Of a stretch of 64,000 nucleotides of DNA, positions 34,112-43,235 are shown in pieces. Numbering within the stretch: the first letter of the stretch is position 1; the number at the start of each line of letters is the position of its first letter. Both the position numbers and the translations under genes were made by a program. Below the pieces are notes generated by a model. It was given only the letters and a program-made list of their open reading frames with translations, searched no databases and was not told where the DNA came from. The stretch comes from Hydractinia symbiolongicarpus (taxonomy: Eukaryota; Cnidaria; Hydrozoa; Anthoathecata; Hydractiniidae), in the NCBI RefSeq assembly GCF_029227915.1, contig NC_079882.1, forward strand, positions 2,356,001 to 2,420,000, given 5' to 3'.

Positions 34112-35032
34112 ATGTCCGATGAATTTGATTTTCAAACAAATTTCGTACCTGCAAATAAATACAAAGGGACTAGTGATGACGCTAGGTATGTTTATTTTAA
34201 TTTAAAGAGCTATTTATTTATTTATTTGTTAATTTATTCGATGCCAATTTACGTTTTTATTTTTCTGCATGATTCATTTATTTCAGTTGTAACTATTTAA
34301 AATCAATGTAATATATTTTTTCATCACCTAATTGATTCTTTTCTATTTTTTTTTTTTTTTTGTGTGTAGCCGCGTTTTACACTGTTATTACCCAGTCATA
34401 GCAAAGAAAATCACTCAATATAATTTTATTTTGTATAATAAGTTTCCGTGAAAATTGTACACACAGCTATGATAGTAATTACACCTTACATTTAGCATAA
34501 GTGGATGAAATTTCTCATGGTCTAATTTTCGAAAAAGTACATTTCGTGAGGATTAATTTTAGCGAATCGGCCGTTTCCAATTATTTCGCGTGGACAAATC
34601 TTCGCGAATTGACCATTATCTAATCTTTCGCGGGGGTTTATTTATATTGAGTGTTGTGTTACCGTCAGAAGTAACAAATGGTTTTTGTAAAGAAACTATG
34701 TATTCGCTGTAGTAGTAAAGTTACAAAGATCTATATGTCATCACAGATCTACCTCACATTCAAAAAAAGACGAGTCAAATAAATGTGTGTGAAGTGACGG
34801 TCACCATTCCAGTATTAAAGGCCAATTGCTGTTGCAACGCTATGAAGAAATGGTACAAGAACTCTATTGTGAACCGAAAGATGAAGTAATATGGGTAGTT
34901 TTATTAACAGGAATGCTAATGCCAACGTTCAGTTTGATGTACACCCGAAAGCAAAAAGGAAAACGGTCCTGCTTAAAACCCCCGCAGAATGCAAAGACAT
35001 TCGATGTGTCTTTCAGAGACTGTAAATATTAA
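34112..35032 (+). CDS. Small two-exon protein of unknown function
   Basis: Exon 1 is 34112-34185 (MSDEFDFQTNFVPANKYKGT..., donor GTATGT, phase 2). Exon 2 is 34813-35032 (acceptor CACCATTCCAG). They join in frame and give 97 residues, ending FRDCKY. Exon 2 starts IKGQLLLQRYEEMVQELY and contains one hydrophobic segment (VIWVVLLTGMLMPTFSLM) that could be a single membrane span, followed by a basic stretch (RKQKGKRSC). No family recognised. Support is the exact phase match and the uninterrupted 73-codon terminal exon; there is no homology evidence. Confidence 0.42.
34540..34640. repeat. TTCGCGAA-type dispersed repeat
   Basis: Repeated words of the type TTTCGTGAGGATTAATTTTAGCGAATCGG and TTCGCGTGGACAAATCTTCGCGAATTG; a related array lies at 35143-35290. 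Confidence 0.65.
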
Positions 35033-35142
35033 TCTATGTATACTGCAAGCACGAGGCAAAAACAAAAAAGATCAAACTTCTACATGACTTACAGAATTCT
35101 ATGAAAAAAGAAAAAAAGATGAAGAAAAAATGCTGTTTTTAA

Positions 35143-35290
35143 AATTTTCGCGTGGATTTATTTTCGCGAATGAGCCCTTTTCAAAATTTTCACGAGGATT
35201 AAATTTCGCGAATTGAGCTTCTTTAAACTTTTCGCGAGTACTTATTTCCGCAAATTTGGCCGAAATTCGCGAAAAATAATCCTCACGAAA
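35143..35290. repeat. TTCGCGAA-type tandem array, ~40-bp period
   Basis: Three to four copies of AAATTTTCGCGWGGATTWA followed by TTTCGCGAATTGAGC. The minus-strand translation shows the same 14-residue periodicity. Confidence 0.75.
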
Positions 35291-35494
35291 ATAATCCACT
35301 TAAGGTAGCATAAGAATTATTGATTTATTTAATTATTGATACTTTCACTTTTAAGCCAGATATAAATAAACAGCTAGCAGAATAGTCATAAACCTAAACA
35401 TAAAAATAAATAATTTTAGCTAGCATAAGGAGCTCTTATATCTAGCTAACTGAATAACAACTTCAAAAGATTAGAAATAAGTTAGTCTAGCTAG

Positions 35495-35637
35495 TGTTGG
35501 ATCCCGGGAAAAGAATTACGATCAGACGGAATATTAAGTTTTTCTCTCTCAAACATAAGGTTTTAACTATTACCTAGTTCACTACACACAAATATATCCA
35601 AAGTGAGGGAGGCTCTCCACCAGAGAGATCTGACGCA
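35495..35637 (-). repeat. BEL/Pao 3' LTR
   Basis: Begins (plus strand) TGTTGGATCCCGGGAAAAG and ends GAGAGATCTGACGCA. Matches the LTR at 41547-41685. Confidence 0.9.
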
Positions 35638-35647
35638 CTCCCCCCTT
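35638..35647 (-). promoter_or_regulatory. Polypurine tract
   Basis: AAGGGGGGAG on the minus strand directly before the 3' LTR, where plus-strand DNA synthesis of LTR elements is primed. Confidence 0.75.
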
Positions 35648-35709
35648 GAACAAAAGTGTTCAACAAGTACTACGTTAAGATGCATAAAAACTAAAGAGTA
35701 TATACAATG

Positions 35710-37476
35710 TCAGATTTGCGCCAGAATGCGTCGTATAAGAATGCAATTGTCTGCTGCAATCCTTCTGGGGCGTTCTGTTGCAGTGTCATCGGCTATAACT
35801 GTCATATCACTGTCCATAATTTTCATACTTTCTTGTTTCTCCTCGTAACTCACAGATTCAACGCTCTTTACCTCTAAGGGATACAATTTTTCAATTGGTC
35901 GCTTCATATAGTTAATGACTTTGGTATACGGCGTAAACACTTTAACTATAGCTGCACGCATGTTATTGTCCCTGCTCGTAATAAGGTACGTCACCTTTCC
36001 CATACGCCAATTGATGCACTTCTTATCAGAATGAATAATGACTATTTCTCCAAGCTCAACAGAACGACTGTGACTTGGTCCTTGTGCGTGAAGCTCTCTC
36101 AGATTGGTTATGTATTCGTTACTGAATCGATTCCAAAAATGCTCCTTTAAGGTCATTATGTACATCATTCGTTTTGAAAGTTTTGCCTTGCTATCAAGTT
36201 CGTCCGCATCTCCAGACTGAACACAAGGCCTACATATGTTGCGACCATGCATTATATGTGATGGAGTGAGCACCTCTTCGATGTCATCGTTATAGACGTA
36301 TGTTAAAGGTCTACAGTTAAGAAAGCTTTCAACTTCGCATAGCACCGTTTGAAGTTCTTCATAAGATATACTACTTCGAAACAAGGCCTTTGTTAATGAC
36401 CTTTTAACAGATTGAACCAAACGTTCCCAAAATCCGCCCCACCATGGGGCTGCTTCAACTATATATTTCCATTTTACGTTTAATTTAGATAACTCTTCAC
36501 TTAACCTAAGTTCTTCGTTTTTAAAGCACGTTGCGTTGTCGGAAATCATTAACGTAGGTATGCCGCATCTGGCTATAAATCTTTTTAAAGTTCGTATAAA
36601 CGACGAGGCTGACTGATCAGGTACTACATCCAGATGGACTGCACTAGTAACAGCGCAGGTAAATAGTGCAACATGTACCGGAAACATTGCACTTTGATCT
36701 TCGTTAAATATAGGTTTGACCATGAGTGGTCCCCAGTAATCCACTCCTGTAGATTGAAATGGATAGCTTGTAGAAACACGAAAGGGGGGTAAGTTGGCAG
36801 ATTCTGTAGACTTGTAAGCCTTCCCAAACAACCTTTTACAGTAAACAAATTTGTTTACAATAGCATGTACATATTTTCGACATTGCAGAATCCAATATTT
36901 TTCTCGAATGCGACAAAGCGTGTGTTTCACACCTGCATGAAAGGTTTGTTGGTGGACTCTTCGTATAATTAACGTTGATAGGTACGAGTCACCAGGCAAC
37001 AAGATGGGATATTTAGGGTCGTTAGGCAAGTTGGCATGCAGGAGTCGTCCTTTGCAGCGGATGATGTCATCTTTGTCAATAAAAAGCCCAAGAGTATTAT
37101 TTAACTGATTTAAACGGCTTGTTAAGTCCTTTTGACATGTTTTAACCCACAAAAGTTCTGCATGTTCAAGATCTTCAGTTGACAACAAGGTTTGTTTCGA
37201 TACGTTACCATTAATTCGAGATTTTAGACAATCAATAAATTTAATCACGTAAGCTGTAACGCGCAAAAGTTTGTGCATTGAGCTGAATCGTTCGACGTCA
37301 AATATTCGTAGTAGGTTTACAGATGTGGAGTTGACCAGCTCCTCGATAGGTAGAGTTCTTGAATTTAATATGCTACCTGAAAAATAGGGCTGTTGACCTT
37401 GGGGTCGAACCCCAACGTCCCCAGTCCGTTGTCTAAGGCTGGGCCGTTGATCTTGAAGATGATCCTCAAGGTCCAC
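35710..37476 (-). CDS. BEL/Pao pol 3' part: integrase and C-terminal domain
   Basis: A frame of 588 codons, opening with a GTG that is not a real start; it is the continuation of pol. Residues about 70-110 correspond to the BEL RNase H-integrase linker (SSMHKLLRVTAYVIKFID). HQQTFHAGV begins the zinc-binding region. The integrase core has VDYWGPL (first Asp), ISDNATCF (second Asp) and APWWGGFWERLVQSVK (Glu). CRPLTYV and LTPSHIMHGRN follow, then a DUF5641-like end (GEIVIIHSDK ... WRMGKV). All catalytic residues are intact. It inserts the cDNA copy. The stop of the preceding ORF at 37556 separates it from the rest of pol. Confidence 0.88.
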   Translation of the reverse strand: MDLEDHLQDQRPSLRQRTGDVGVRPQGQQPYFSGSILNSRTLPIEELVNSTSVNLLRIFDVERFSSMHKLLRVTAYVIKFIDCLKSRINGNVSKQTLLSTEDLEHAELLWVKTCQKDLTSRLNQLNNTLGLFIDKDDIIRCKGRLLHANLPNDPKYPILLPGDSYLSTLIIRRVHQQTFHAGVKHTLCRIREKYWILQCRKYVHAIVNKFVYCKRLFGKAYKSTESANLPPFRVSTSYPFQSTGVDYWGPLMVKPIFNEDQSAMFPVHVALFTCAVTSAVHLDVVPDQSASSFIRTLKRFIARCGIPTLMISDNATCFKNEELRLSEELSKLNVKWKYIVEAAPWWGGFWERLVQSVKRSLTKALFRSSISYEELQTVLCEVESFLNCRPLTYVYNDDIEEVLTPSHIMHGRNICRPCVQSGDADELDSKAKLSKRMMYIMTLKEHFWNRFSNEYITNLRELHAQGPSHSRSVELGEIVIIHSDKKCINWRMGKVTYLITSRDNNMRAAIVKVFTPYTKVINYMKRPIEKLYPLEVKSVESVSYEEKQESMKIMDSDMTVIADDTATERPRRIAADNCILIRRILAQI

Positions 37477-37555
37477 GGTCCGTTTGCAAATAAAAGGTCA
37501 TTCATCAGATGAAACAGGCTTAGTAGAACAAACATTTTTTTACAGTGTCTAAGTT

Positions 37556-38080
37556 CTAGTGGGACAGTACAGAATGCAGGGTAAAAAATTTATTAGGAAC
37601 ACTGTTGGGCCGTTGATCCTTGACTGACTGCCCAGGATCAACGGTCCCGGGATTAACACTTGTAATTTTTATTTTATTATTATTTGGTTCTTCCGGCCAT
37701 TGTAGTTGATCTTCATATATAAAACTAGGTCCGACAGTCCATGTTTGAAACCAATTGTTTTTATTCGCCTTGTTCACACCACGAGATGGTAAATCAGCAG
37801 GATTCAACTTTCCGGGACAAAATCTCCACATAGCTGGAGGCGTTAAATCCCTAATTTTTGTCACTCTGTTCTTAACAAATTGCTTACTAGAATTATTATT
37901 TCTAACCCAACATAGGGCATCAATTGAGTCGCTCCAACAAAATTTCAAAGCTACTGGAACGGCGCTACCTAACGACTGACTAATGCACGCAATTAAGAAA
38001 GAAAGAAGTAAACATGAGAGAAGCTCCAGTCTAGGGATAGACAGTTCATTGAGAGGGGATACTTTTGTTTTACTACACAC
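37556..38080 (-). CDS. BEL/Pao pol middle part: RNase H region, frameshifted
   Basis: The frame opens VCSKTKVSPLNELSIPRLEL (first codon GTG), the standard BEL motif after the first RNase H block, and includes FCWSDSIDALCWV and FCPGKLNPADLPSRG. It overlaps the end of the upstream ORF in another frame, so an indel near 38085-38105 separates them. Its stop falls before the integrase part. Confidence 0.85.
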   Translation of the reverse strand: MCSKTKVSPLNELSIPRLELLSCLLLSFLIACISQSLGSAVPVALKFCWSDSIDALCWVRNNNSSKQFVKNRVTKIRDLTPPAMWRFCPGKLNPADLPSRGVNKANKNNWFQTWTVGPSFIYEDQLQWPEEPNNNKIKITSVNPGTVDPGQSVKDQRPNSVPNKFFTLHSVLSH

Positions 38081-41000
38081 AATGCCTCTAACGTTCCAAT
38101 AATGTAGACAACAGCAGCGTATGATCTTTTACTTGCATCACAAAAGCCATGCAGGGTGATGTCTTTCAAATCACTTAAAGGATAGTTAGCGAAGTAATAA
38201 CGTGGCAATCGATATTTCGACGAGATTGAAAATAACTGTATTAACGAATTCCATTCGTCCTTTAATTCCTCACTAACCTCAGTGTCCCAATCGTTTACGG
38301 TTGTGCATAACTTCTGGAAGAATACCTTAACCGGTACAGCGAGGGGCGAAACCAAACCGACTGGGTCGTAAATCGATGCGATGATTTTTAGGATGTTGCG
38401 TTTAGTTAGAAGGACGTCGGATTGAGCTAACTGTTTTTGTCTTGACAGGTCCATTTCCATTTCGTCATTGGCCGTATCCCATGTGATGCCCAAGATTTTT
38501 TCATCGGGAGGAGCTGGATCCTCAATTTCGAATTTGGAGATTTGCGATTGGAGAGTTGGACTGTTAGAAAGCCATTTTCGTAAGATTAAACCAGCTTCCT
38601 TAAGCCGTGCTTTTGCTTTTTGGTAAAATGTGAACACCTGATCGCTGGTATCTCCTCCGCCAATGCTGTCGTCGACATAAAGGTTTTCTAAGAAAGCTAG
38701 CACAAAGTCAGTGTCGGCACTTTGGTATTTCTCCAAGTGCTTTATAATTGATGCAGCTAAAAGGAACTGTGAAGCGTTCATTCCAAAGATTACACGAGTG
38801 TATCGGTATATCATGAGTTGAGGATTTTCTTTTGTTATATCGTCAAACCATAGGAAGCGTAAGAAGTCACGATCAGGTGTGTTGATCGCCACATTTAAAA
38901 ATGCTTGTTTAATGTCGCTTGCTACCGCAACCTTGTAGGTCCTAAAACGGATAAGGATGTCCATAAGTAGAGGAAGAAGAGAAGGACCCTTTTCCAAGCA
39001 ATCGTTGAGTGACGGAGAATTTGAAGAAGCATCGTAAACAATGCGCACCTTGGTTGTGGACTTATCTTCCTTTAAGACGTAATGATGGGGCAAGTAATGG
39101 ACTTTACCTGGCGGAGGTGGCGGCTCTGTCACCTGCTCGATGATACCGTCACGTTTTTGCTGTTTAATGATGTCGTCGTATTGTTGCAGAAGCTCGGGCT
39201 TAGCCTTAAGTCGGCGGAAGACTGATGTTAACCGATTTCGGCTGTTTTGGAAATTGTCCGGTATCTGTTCATGATCTTGTTTCCATGGTAATGGGACGGA
39301 ATATCTTTCTCCATCGAAATCAATTTTCTCGCTGAATTTACCTATGTTAAACGTAGTATCTACTTCATTTATGTCCTCGATTTGCCAAAATTTCTTTAGA
39401 TTATCAGTTGACAGTTCGTGCCCGCCATGCAAAAGTAAAACGTGTGCAACGTTAACAGTCGAAGAAGATGCCCGCACATTTCCGTTAAGAGTCCAACCAA
39501 GGATAGTTTGAACAGCGGTAAGAGCGTTCTCGGTTTTTATAATTTGTCCTGTTACAAAGTTCCAATAATAATTTGCACCTATAAGAACGTCGATCTGTTT
39601 ATTGTCAGAGGCGTTGTTGTCAGCAAGACAAATGTTTGGGAGAAGGGTTTGCGCTAAATCGACTCTTTGGTTAGATAGAGGTGAGCATATCATGTCCATA
39701 ACATACGCTTCGATTACGGAATAATCGTTAGAATGGGCGTTTTTAATTTTAACCTTTACAACGTCTAATTTTCGAGGTTTTTCAGAGTTGTCGCCAAACA
39801 CTTTTACGTTTAAAATCTCGCTGCGGATGATTTTTAATTTTAATCGTTGTTTTGCGTTACTTGTGATGAATGATTTTTGCGAACAGTTATCAAAGAGCAC
39901 ACAACCAGAAAAAACAACGGAATTTTCGTCAGTATTTAACAAGTGCGCATTTGCTGTTTGCAGCAGCGTACTGTCATGGCAACCAACGACGTTCACATTT
40001 GATAATGGATTTTGTTCATCATCCTGAGAATGCGGAACCTGTCCATCGTTGTTATTTTTGTTTCGCTCGCCTCCACCCTTAGGGTCACAAAGGGAGATAT
40101 GATGTCTTCCCTTGCACTTAAAGCACGTGTTTTTAGAGTTGCAATTTCTAACGAGATGTCCGGACTTTAAACAATTAAAACATCTGTTTTTAGCACGAAT
40201 GATTTGCTTCCTTGCTGTGACGTCTGTAACTACGGTACACCTGTTAGAATTATGGGAACCCTTACAATAAGAACAGGAGATAGAGTTGACTCGTCCATGC
40301 TGCTGTTTCCGAGGGTTTCTTTCAGCGTTATATTGCTGAGAAAAAAGAGTCAAAGAAGGGGATGTGGAAGCAAAACCTGTGTTAGGGTCCATCGCACAAC
40401 AGCGCTCGCGCGCCATGAGTTCCTCTTTAAAGCAGTTCATTAAGTCGCCTATTTTCCATGTTCCCTGCTGCATTTTACGAGTAATATCAAGTTTAAAATC
40501 ACCTGGTAGTTTATTCATTACAATAGAAATTAAGACTGGACAATACGCCTTGGATTCAACGTCAAGAGACTGAAGATTACGGGTATGCACTTCTATCAAA
40601 TCAAAAATTGTGCGCAATTCTGTCGTATCACAACTTTTAGCAGGTGCGATATTGAGGAGCGCATCCATGTGAGCACTGATAATAGTTTGAGTATCGCCAA
40701 ATCTTTCCTTTAGAATTTGTACAGCCACCTTGTAATTGTCAGTTGTAAGCGCCAATCCTTGAAGGCTCAAACTAGCGCTTCCTTCAAGCAGTCCTTTTAA
40801 GTAATTAAATCTCGAAATATCATCAAGCATTTCGTTTGAGTGTATAGCGCTCTCAAATCCGTCCCAAAATGACTGGAAGCTTAAAGGGTCGCCGCTAAAC
40901 TTTTGCAAGGTTAATTTAGGAAGCTTCGCGGACTTAGAGAAAGAAGTGGCAGAATGAAAACTACGCGCTTCGTCAGCCGAAATAGTAGACACACTATCCA

Positions 41001-41319
41001 AATGAGTTCGCTTCAACCAAGATTGAATATTAATTATACCCTTCGTTACACTTCTTTGAAATTCGTAACAGTCCAAACTAGCGTTTTCCATTTCATGTTC
41101 TTCATCAATATTCGATAAAATTTTCTCATCCAGATCCTTAAGAATGTTCATCTTTTCGTTAAGAATTTTCTCATTTGTCAAAAGTTCTTGTTCTAAGTTA
41201 TGAAATGTTTCTGTCGTTACGTTTTGCTGCAAAATAGCATGTGTTTCAGAAAGACATTTTTTAGCGACTACTCTGTGCATAACACGTGATCTTTTCCATG
41301 TTTTAATTTGTTCTTCCAT
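37993..41319 (-). CDS. BEL/Pao gag-pol: gag, zinc knuckles, protease, reverse transcriptase
   Basis: The ATG at 41319 (MEEQIKTWKR) is the likely start, with an in-frame GTG further out. Order: coiled N-terminus; DUF1759-type gag (LPKLTLQKFSGDPLSFQSFW); CCHC-type knuckles (CSYCKGSHNSNRC, CFNCLKSGHLVRNC, CFKCKGRHHISLC); a Pao-type aspartic protease (LFDNCSQKSFI, where an Asn follows the Asp instead of the usual Thr/Ser); and reverse transcriptase with VRIVYDASS, VASDIKQAFLNV and LENLYVDDSIGGG. RNase H begins at FCDASKRSYAAVVY. After that the frame is shifted and the last 35 or so residues are out of frame. The product would be the gag-pol polyprotein of the element. Confidence 0.9.
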   Translation of the reverse strand: MEEQIKTWKRSRVMHRVVAKKCLSETHAILQQNVTTETFHNLEQELLTNEKILNEKMNILKDLDEKILSNIDEEHEMENASLDCYEFQRSVTKGIINIQSWLKRTHLDSVSTISADEARSFHSATSFSKSAKLPKLTLQKFSGDPLSFQSFWDGFESAIHSNEMLDDISRFNYLKGLLEGSASLSLQGLALTTDNYKVAVQILKERFGDTQTIISAHMDALLNIAPAKSCDTTELRTIFDLIEVHTRNLQSLDVESKAYCPVLISIVMNKLPGDFKLDITRKMQQGTWKIGDLMNCFKEELMARERCCAMDPNTGFASTSPSLTLFSQQYNAERNPRKQQHGRVNSISCSYCKGSHNSNRCTVVTDVTARKQIIRAKNRCFNCLKSGHLVRNCNSKNTCFKCKGRHHISLCDPKGGGERNKNNNDGQVPHSQDDEQNPLSNVNVVGCHDSTLLQTANAHLLNTDENSVVFSGCVLFDNCSQKSFITSNAKQRLKLKIIRSEILNVKVFGDNSEKPRKLDVVKVKIKNAHSNDYSVIEAYVMDMICSPLSNQRVDLAQTLLPNICLADNNASDNKQIDVLIGANYYWNFVTGQIIKTENALTAVQTILGWTLNGNVRASSSTVNVAHVLLLHGGHELSTDNLKKFWQIEDINEVDTTFNIGKFSEKIDFDGERYSVPLPWKQDHEQIPDNFQNSRNRLTSVFRRLKAKPELLQQYDDIIKQQKRDGIIEQVTEPPPPPGKVHYLPHHYVLKEDKSTTKVRIVYDASSNSPSLNDCLEKGPSLLPLLMDILIRFRTYKVAVASDIKQAFLNVAINTPDRDFLRFLWFDDITKENPQLMIYRYTRVIFGMNASQFLLAASIIKHLEKYQSADTDFVLAFLENLYVDDSIGGGDTSDQVFTFYQKAKARLKEAGLILRKWLSNSPTLQSQISKFEIEDPAPPDEKILGITWDTANDEMEMDLSRQKQLAQSDVLLTKRNILKIIASIYDPVGLVSPLAVPVKVFFQKLCTTVNDWDTEVSEELKDEWNSLIQLFSISSKYRLPRYYFANYPLSDLKDITLHGFCDASKRSYAAVVYIIGTLEALCVVKQKYPLSMNCLSLDWSFSHVYFFLS

Positions 41320-41526
41320 CTTTGTGAAGGTTGTGAAAAAAAATTTCTTTGGTAAAAAATGTCCAAGTAAGAAAAGTAAAACCACGAATAACTAAGCACG
41401 TGTTTGTAAAATATAAATCAACAACAATAAACTTTGGTAAAATCTCCAATCAACAAGAATATTCTTCTGTTTAATTTTAATCACTAAAATTTCCTATATA
41501 ATTATGAACTAGATTTTCTAAAAATT

Positions 41527-41544
41527 TCCCGGGTCTCGGCACCA
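41527..41544 (-). promoter_or_regulatory. Primer-binding site, tRNA-Phe type
   Basis: Two bases after the 5' LTR. The plus strand reads TCCCGGGTCTCGGCACCA, which equals the 3' end of eukaryotic tRNA-Phe (TCCCGGGTTTCGGCACCA) with one T-to-C difference. The minus strand is therefore complementary to that tRNA over 18 nt. Confidence 0.7.
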
Positions 41545-41546
41545 TT

Positions 41547-41685
41547 TGTTGGATCCCGGGAAAAGAATTACGATCAGACTGAATATTAAGTTTTTCTTTC
41601 TCAAACATAAGGTTTCAACTATTACCTAATTCACCACACAAATATATCCAAAGTGAGGGAGGCTCTCCACCAGAGAGATCTGACA
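41547..41685 (-). repeat. BEL/Pao 5' LTR
   Basis: 139 bp, plus-strand TGTTGGATCC...GATCTGACA, followed by the GCTAG duplication. It should hold the element promoter. Confidence 0.9.
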
Positions 41686-41690
41686 GCTAG

Positions 41691-43235
41691 CATGCTAAAA
41701 GAGCTGGACTTAGCTATTCTTCTTCGAAATCTACGTTTAGCCCAAAATCCTAAAAAATCGTTTGTTTAAGATTTAAGCATGGCTAGAAAACGTGACAATA
41801 TCTTATGTTAACATGCCAAACATATAAAAAGCACAATACAAAGTTTTTTGAATACTAAAAGGTCAAAACGACCAACAAATCTTCAAAATGGCCACCATTA
41901 CATTAGATCCTCCACCAACCACGCTGTCAACGCTAGAACTTTGAAGCGTACGGGGGTTCATAATTAAAATGGCGTTCATATTTCATGTTTTGTTTTTGAT
42001 AACACGCTTTTTTTAAAAAAAAAATGTTAACCATGTAAACTATTCTTTTTAATTAATGAATAAAAACAAATAGCATAATAACAGATAATAAAATGAGATG
42101 TTTCACACCCCCGGTTTCTCAAGGACTTAGCGAAATCAAAGAAACCACCGCTACCAGTTTGCGTGACTGACAGACAGCAAACACACAGACGTCATTTCAT
42201 TAAAGCAGAGGTTTCTCGCCAAAAGACTACTTGCTTTTGTCTCCCTAAAACACTAGAATCAGTCGAAGTCGCGAAAAAATGCTTAATAATCAGTTTTTAT
42301 TCAGTTGTAATTTTTTGACGATTGTTCTTCGTTTTTGGTTTTTAAAAAATAACTTTACAGGATATGGGGAGGGGGCAATGGAAAAAACTATGATGCAACC
42401 ATTTTAATCAGAAGAAAGACGAATATCGTATCATCGTTAAAGAGGCGCGTTAATTGGAGTTAACGCCCAAAATGGGCGCACTTCTTTTGACTCAAATTAG
42501 CTCGCGGGTGTTAACACGAGTTAACGCGAACATACATTTGTATTTATAATGAGAATATTTTGCTGTGCAAAAACTTCTACAAAAAAAATTTAAAATGGCG
42601 GAGAAAAAAAGATTAATCATTATAGTTATTGTAGAAGATGGTGATATTACCCTTTTTTAATAAAAATTACGGACCGATAATATAGGTTTTATTTCTTGCT
42701 TTTGTCTCTTTTAATTTCTCTTATAAAAAGACATAGCAAAAAGTCGCCCCCTCGAAAGTATTAAACATATTTCGAATTCAATCAGCGTTAATTTTTACTT
42801 GTAAAAGAAATGACCCGCGCTAAATACTCAAATAACTAATTCTGAGATCAGGAAAAAGCGCGGAAAAGTTAACGCGCATTTAGTGAGTTTTCTTACGTAC
42901 TTTCAATTTCCGCACGTAATGCAAAATCCTTTTCTCTAGTCCTGTTTATTCGCTTGTCGGAGCAGAGAAAACAAAAGACAAAGCATATTAGTGTCTGTTT
43001 TTTTTTAGTTTCTAAAGTTCTTCGAAACCACTTACTTGTATAAATTAATTTTTTTGCGTATATATAACGTAAAACAAGCTAAGCAGTTAGTGCAGAAATT
43101 AATATTGCGGTAAACTGTGTTTGTAGTGAAGAACAGTTTTGAGTTGTTCGTTACTTTATGTACAACATAGTTAAAATAATATTTTTGTTTGTTTACGAAT
43201 TTATACTCGCGTAAAACATCAACCGTAATTGTATC
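41691..43235. other. Intergenic DNA upstream of the secreted-protein gene
   Basis: AT-rich. 42440-42530 and 42850-42880 contain several GTTAAC/GTTAACGCG words. A TATATATAA-like sequence at about 43059-43067 lies 170 bp before the ATG at 43236 and could be the core promoter. No genes seen. Confidence 0.4.

Larger units (their letters stand above)
35495..41685 (-). mobile_element. BEL/Pao LTR retrotransposon, near complete
   Basis: A 6.19-kb element on the minus strand. It has short LTRs (about 139-143 bp), TG...CA ends, a 5-bp duplication GCTAG on both sides (35490-35494 and 41686-41690), a primer-binding site, a polypurine tract and gag-pol. The LTRs differ at about five positions plus a 2-nt gap over 139 bp, near 4%, so insertion is fairly recent. 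The pol frame is interrupted at least twice, so this copy is probably inactive. Confidence 0.93.

Noticed and set aside
35099-35299. 66-codon minus-strand ORF with 14-residue repeats
   Set aside because: It is the translation of the TTCGCGAA tandem array.
37993-41385. Start of gag-pol at 41385
   Set aside because: That codon is GTG; the first ATG in frame is at 41319 and is followed by typical gag sequence.
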